Part shown: one piece after another, positions 63,484 through 64,000 of the stretch
Layout of the letters: each line of letters starts with the position of its first letter
How positions within the stretch are numbered: the stretch's first letter is position 1
Source of the DNA: Micromussa lordhowensis
Taxonomy: Eukaryota > Cnidaria > Anthozoa > Scleractinia > Lobophylliidae
Reading direction: 5' to 3'
Assembly (NCBI GenBank): GCA_964020085.1
Contig: OZ026600.1
Span: forward strand, 11,505,348-11,569,347
DNA: 64,000 nt
Translations under genes and position numbers: made by a program
Notes under the pieces: model-generated
What the model was told of the DNA's origin: nothing
What the model saw: only the letters and a program-made list of their open reading frames with translations
Databases searched by the model: none

Positions 63484-64000
63484 GCGCAAATTGATCATCT
63501 CCTAATTGGTATGCGCTTAAAGTGCAATCATAGGAAAACATTTTGTTGCAAACCGCAGCTCCAAAAATGCCCGTGAAGCCGAGTTATGACAACTTTGCCA
63601 AGGACACCTAAATCGGCCATTTTCTGAGATTTTGCCAAGGGGGGACCAAGGGAAAATGTTCAAAAAAGTAGGCCGACTATAGGGGCTTCATAAACACACT
63701 GGCGCAAATTGCATCATCTCCTAATTGGTATGCGCTTGAAGTGCAATCATAGGAGAACATTTTGCTGCAAACCCCGGCTCCAAAAGTGCCCGTAGAGCCG
63801 AGTTATGACAAATTTGCCAAGGACACCTTAATCGGCCATTTTCTGAGAATTTGCCAAGGGCGGACCAAGGGAAAATGCTCAAAAAAGTAGGCCGACTGTA
63901 GGGGCTTCAAAAACACCCTGGCGCAAATTACATCATCTTCTAATTGGTATGAGCTTGAAGTGCAATCATAGGACAACATTTTGCTGCAAACCGCGGCTCC
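63484..64000. repeat. Last two complete monomers and an 80-bp partial one
   Basis: A 218-bp TTGATCATC monomer (63484) is followed by a CTTAATC/GGGCGGACC monomer (63702, with CCCCGG in place of CCGCGG near 63772) and the first 80 bp of an ATTACATC/GAGC monomer (63921). This order matches 31754-32191 and 49475-49912. The array clearly continues past the window. Confidence 0.88.

Larger units (their letters stand above)
31754..63701. repeat. 218-bp TTGATCATC subfamily, 15 dispersed members
   Basis: Fifteen monomers lack one base in GCATCAT and so read TTGATCATC, creating a TGATCA palindrome. They start at 31754, 37228, 38103, 39635, 41386, 43126, 44877, 49475, 50569, 51444, 55604, 57355, 58668, 61295 and 63484. 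All share CTTAAAG, AGGAAAAC, CCGCAGCTCC and CCCGTGAAGCC, so they descend from one event. None lies left of 31754. The span given covers the first to the last member; other monomers lie between. Confidence 0.92.
1..64000. repeat. 219-bp satellite array, 292 complete monomers plus a partial one
   Basis: The whole window is a head-to-tail array of one 219-bp monomer, all in one orientation. Landmarks in order within a monomer are GCGCAAATT at 1, a CTTGAAGTGCA block near 35, the CCGCGG site near 71, GAGCCGAGTTATGAC near 94, TTTGCCAAGG near 112 and again near 149, and GTAGGCCGACTATAG near 186. Starts fall at 1, 220, 439 and so on to 63921. Indels are rare: 17 monomers of 218 bp and one of 208 bp account for the full length. 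No unique DNA, transposon, rRNA, tRNA or inverted segment interrupts it. Seen: the periodicity and variants. Inferred: heterochromatic satellite, possibly centromeric; the family is not one I recognise. Confidence 0.98.

Noticed and set aside
1..64000. CRISPR array
   Set aside because: The period is 219 bp with no short constant repeat and no unique spacers; the whole unit is conserved.
1..64000. CENP-B box or telomere repeat
   Set aside because: I checked the CGGG-containing variants against the pattern TTCG-N4-A-N2-CGGG and they do not fit. No short telomere-like repeats are present.
1..64000. rDNA spacer subrepeats or transposon-derived tandem repeats
   Set aside because: No rRNA sequence, terminal repeats, primer-binding site or transposase/integrase frame is present anywhere in the window.

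Overview
The window is one uninterrupted tandem satellite array. I find no protein-coding gene, RNA gene, transposon or unique sequence in it. A monomer of 219 bp (start set here at GCGCAAATT, base 1) repeats head to tail, always in the same orientation, from the first base to the last. Counting monomer starts gives 292 complete monomers plus an 80-bp partial one. The lengths reconcile exactly: 274 monomers of 219 bp, 17 of 218 bp and one of 208 bp, then 63921-64000. The hand-counted consensus is about 47% GC, with 8 CpG sites per monomer.

This is eukaryotic heterochromatin-type DNA, possibly (peri)centromeric or subtelomeric. Frequent CpG transition variants suggest a genome with cytosine methylation. 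The monomer style (CAAAA motifs, 219 bp, strong homogenisation) would fit a plant, but I do not recognise the family, and both taxon and chromosomal position are inference.

Monomers carry diagnostic variants, so higher-order repeats (HORs) can be read by eye. Left part: 1-2628 mixed; 2629-9636 a 32-monomer unit; 9637-14015 the same unit shortened to 20 monomers; 14016-16424 a truncated third copy; 16425-17300 transition; 17301-18833 a 7-mer; 18834-20804 the same 7-mer grown to 9; 20805-22555 mixed; 22556-24964 and 24965-27373 an 11-mer in two near-identical copies; 27374-28468 five linking monomers. Right part: 28469-33942 a 25-mer; 33943-39634 its copy with one extra monomer; 39635-43125 a 16-mer; 43126-47284 its copy plus extension; 47285-50568 a third, internally deleted copy of the 25-mer; 50569-53632 a copy of 44658-47065 with lead-in; 53633-54946 a 6-mer and the start of its repeat; 54947-58448 mainly a third 16-mer copy; 58449-61075 and 61076-63483 a 12-mer pair; then 63484-64000.

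The two parts use partly different monomer subfamilies, with the change near 28.5-30.4 kb. A 218-bp subfamily with a TGATCA site occurs only to the right. Many junction monomers are chimeras of two recognisable types, the expected footprint of in-register unequal exchange. The short open frames in the window are products of the repeat (219 = 3 x 73) and are not annotated as genes.
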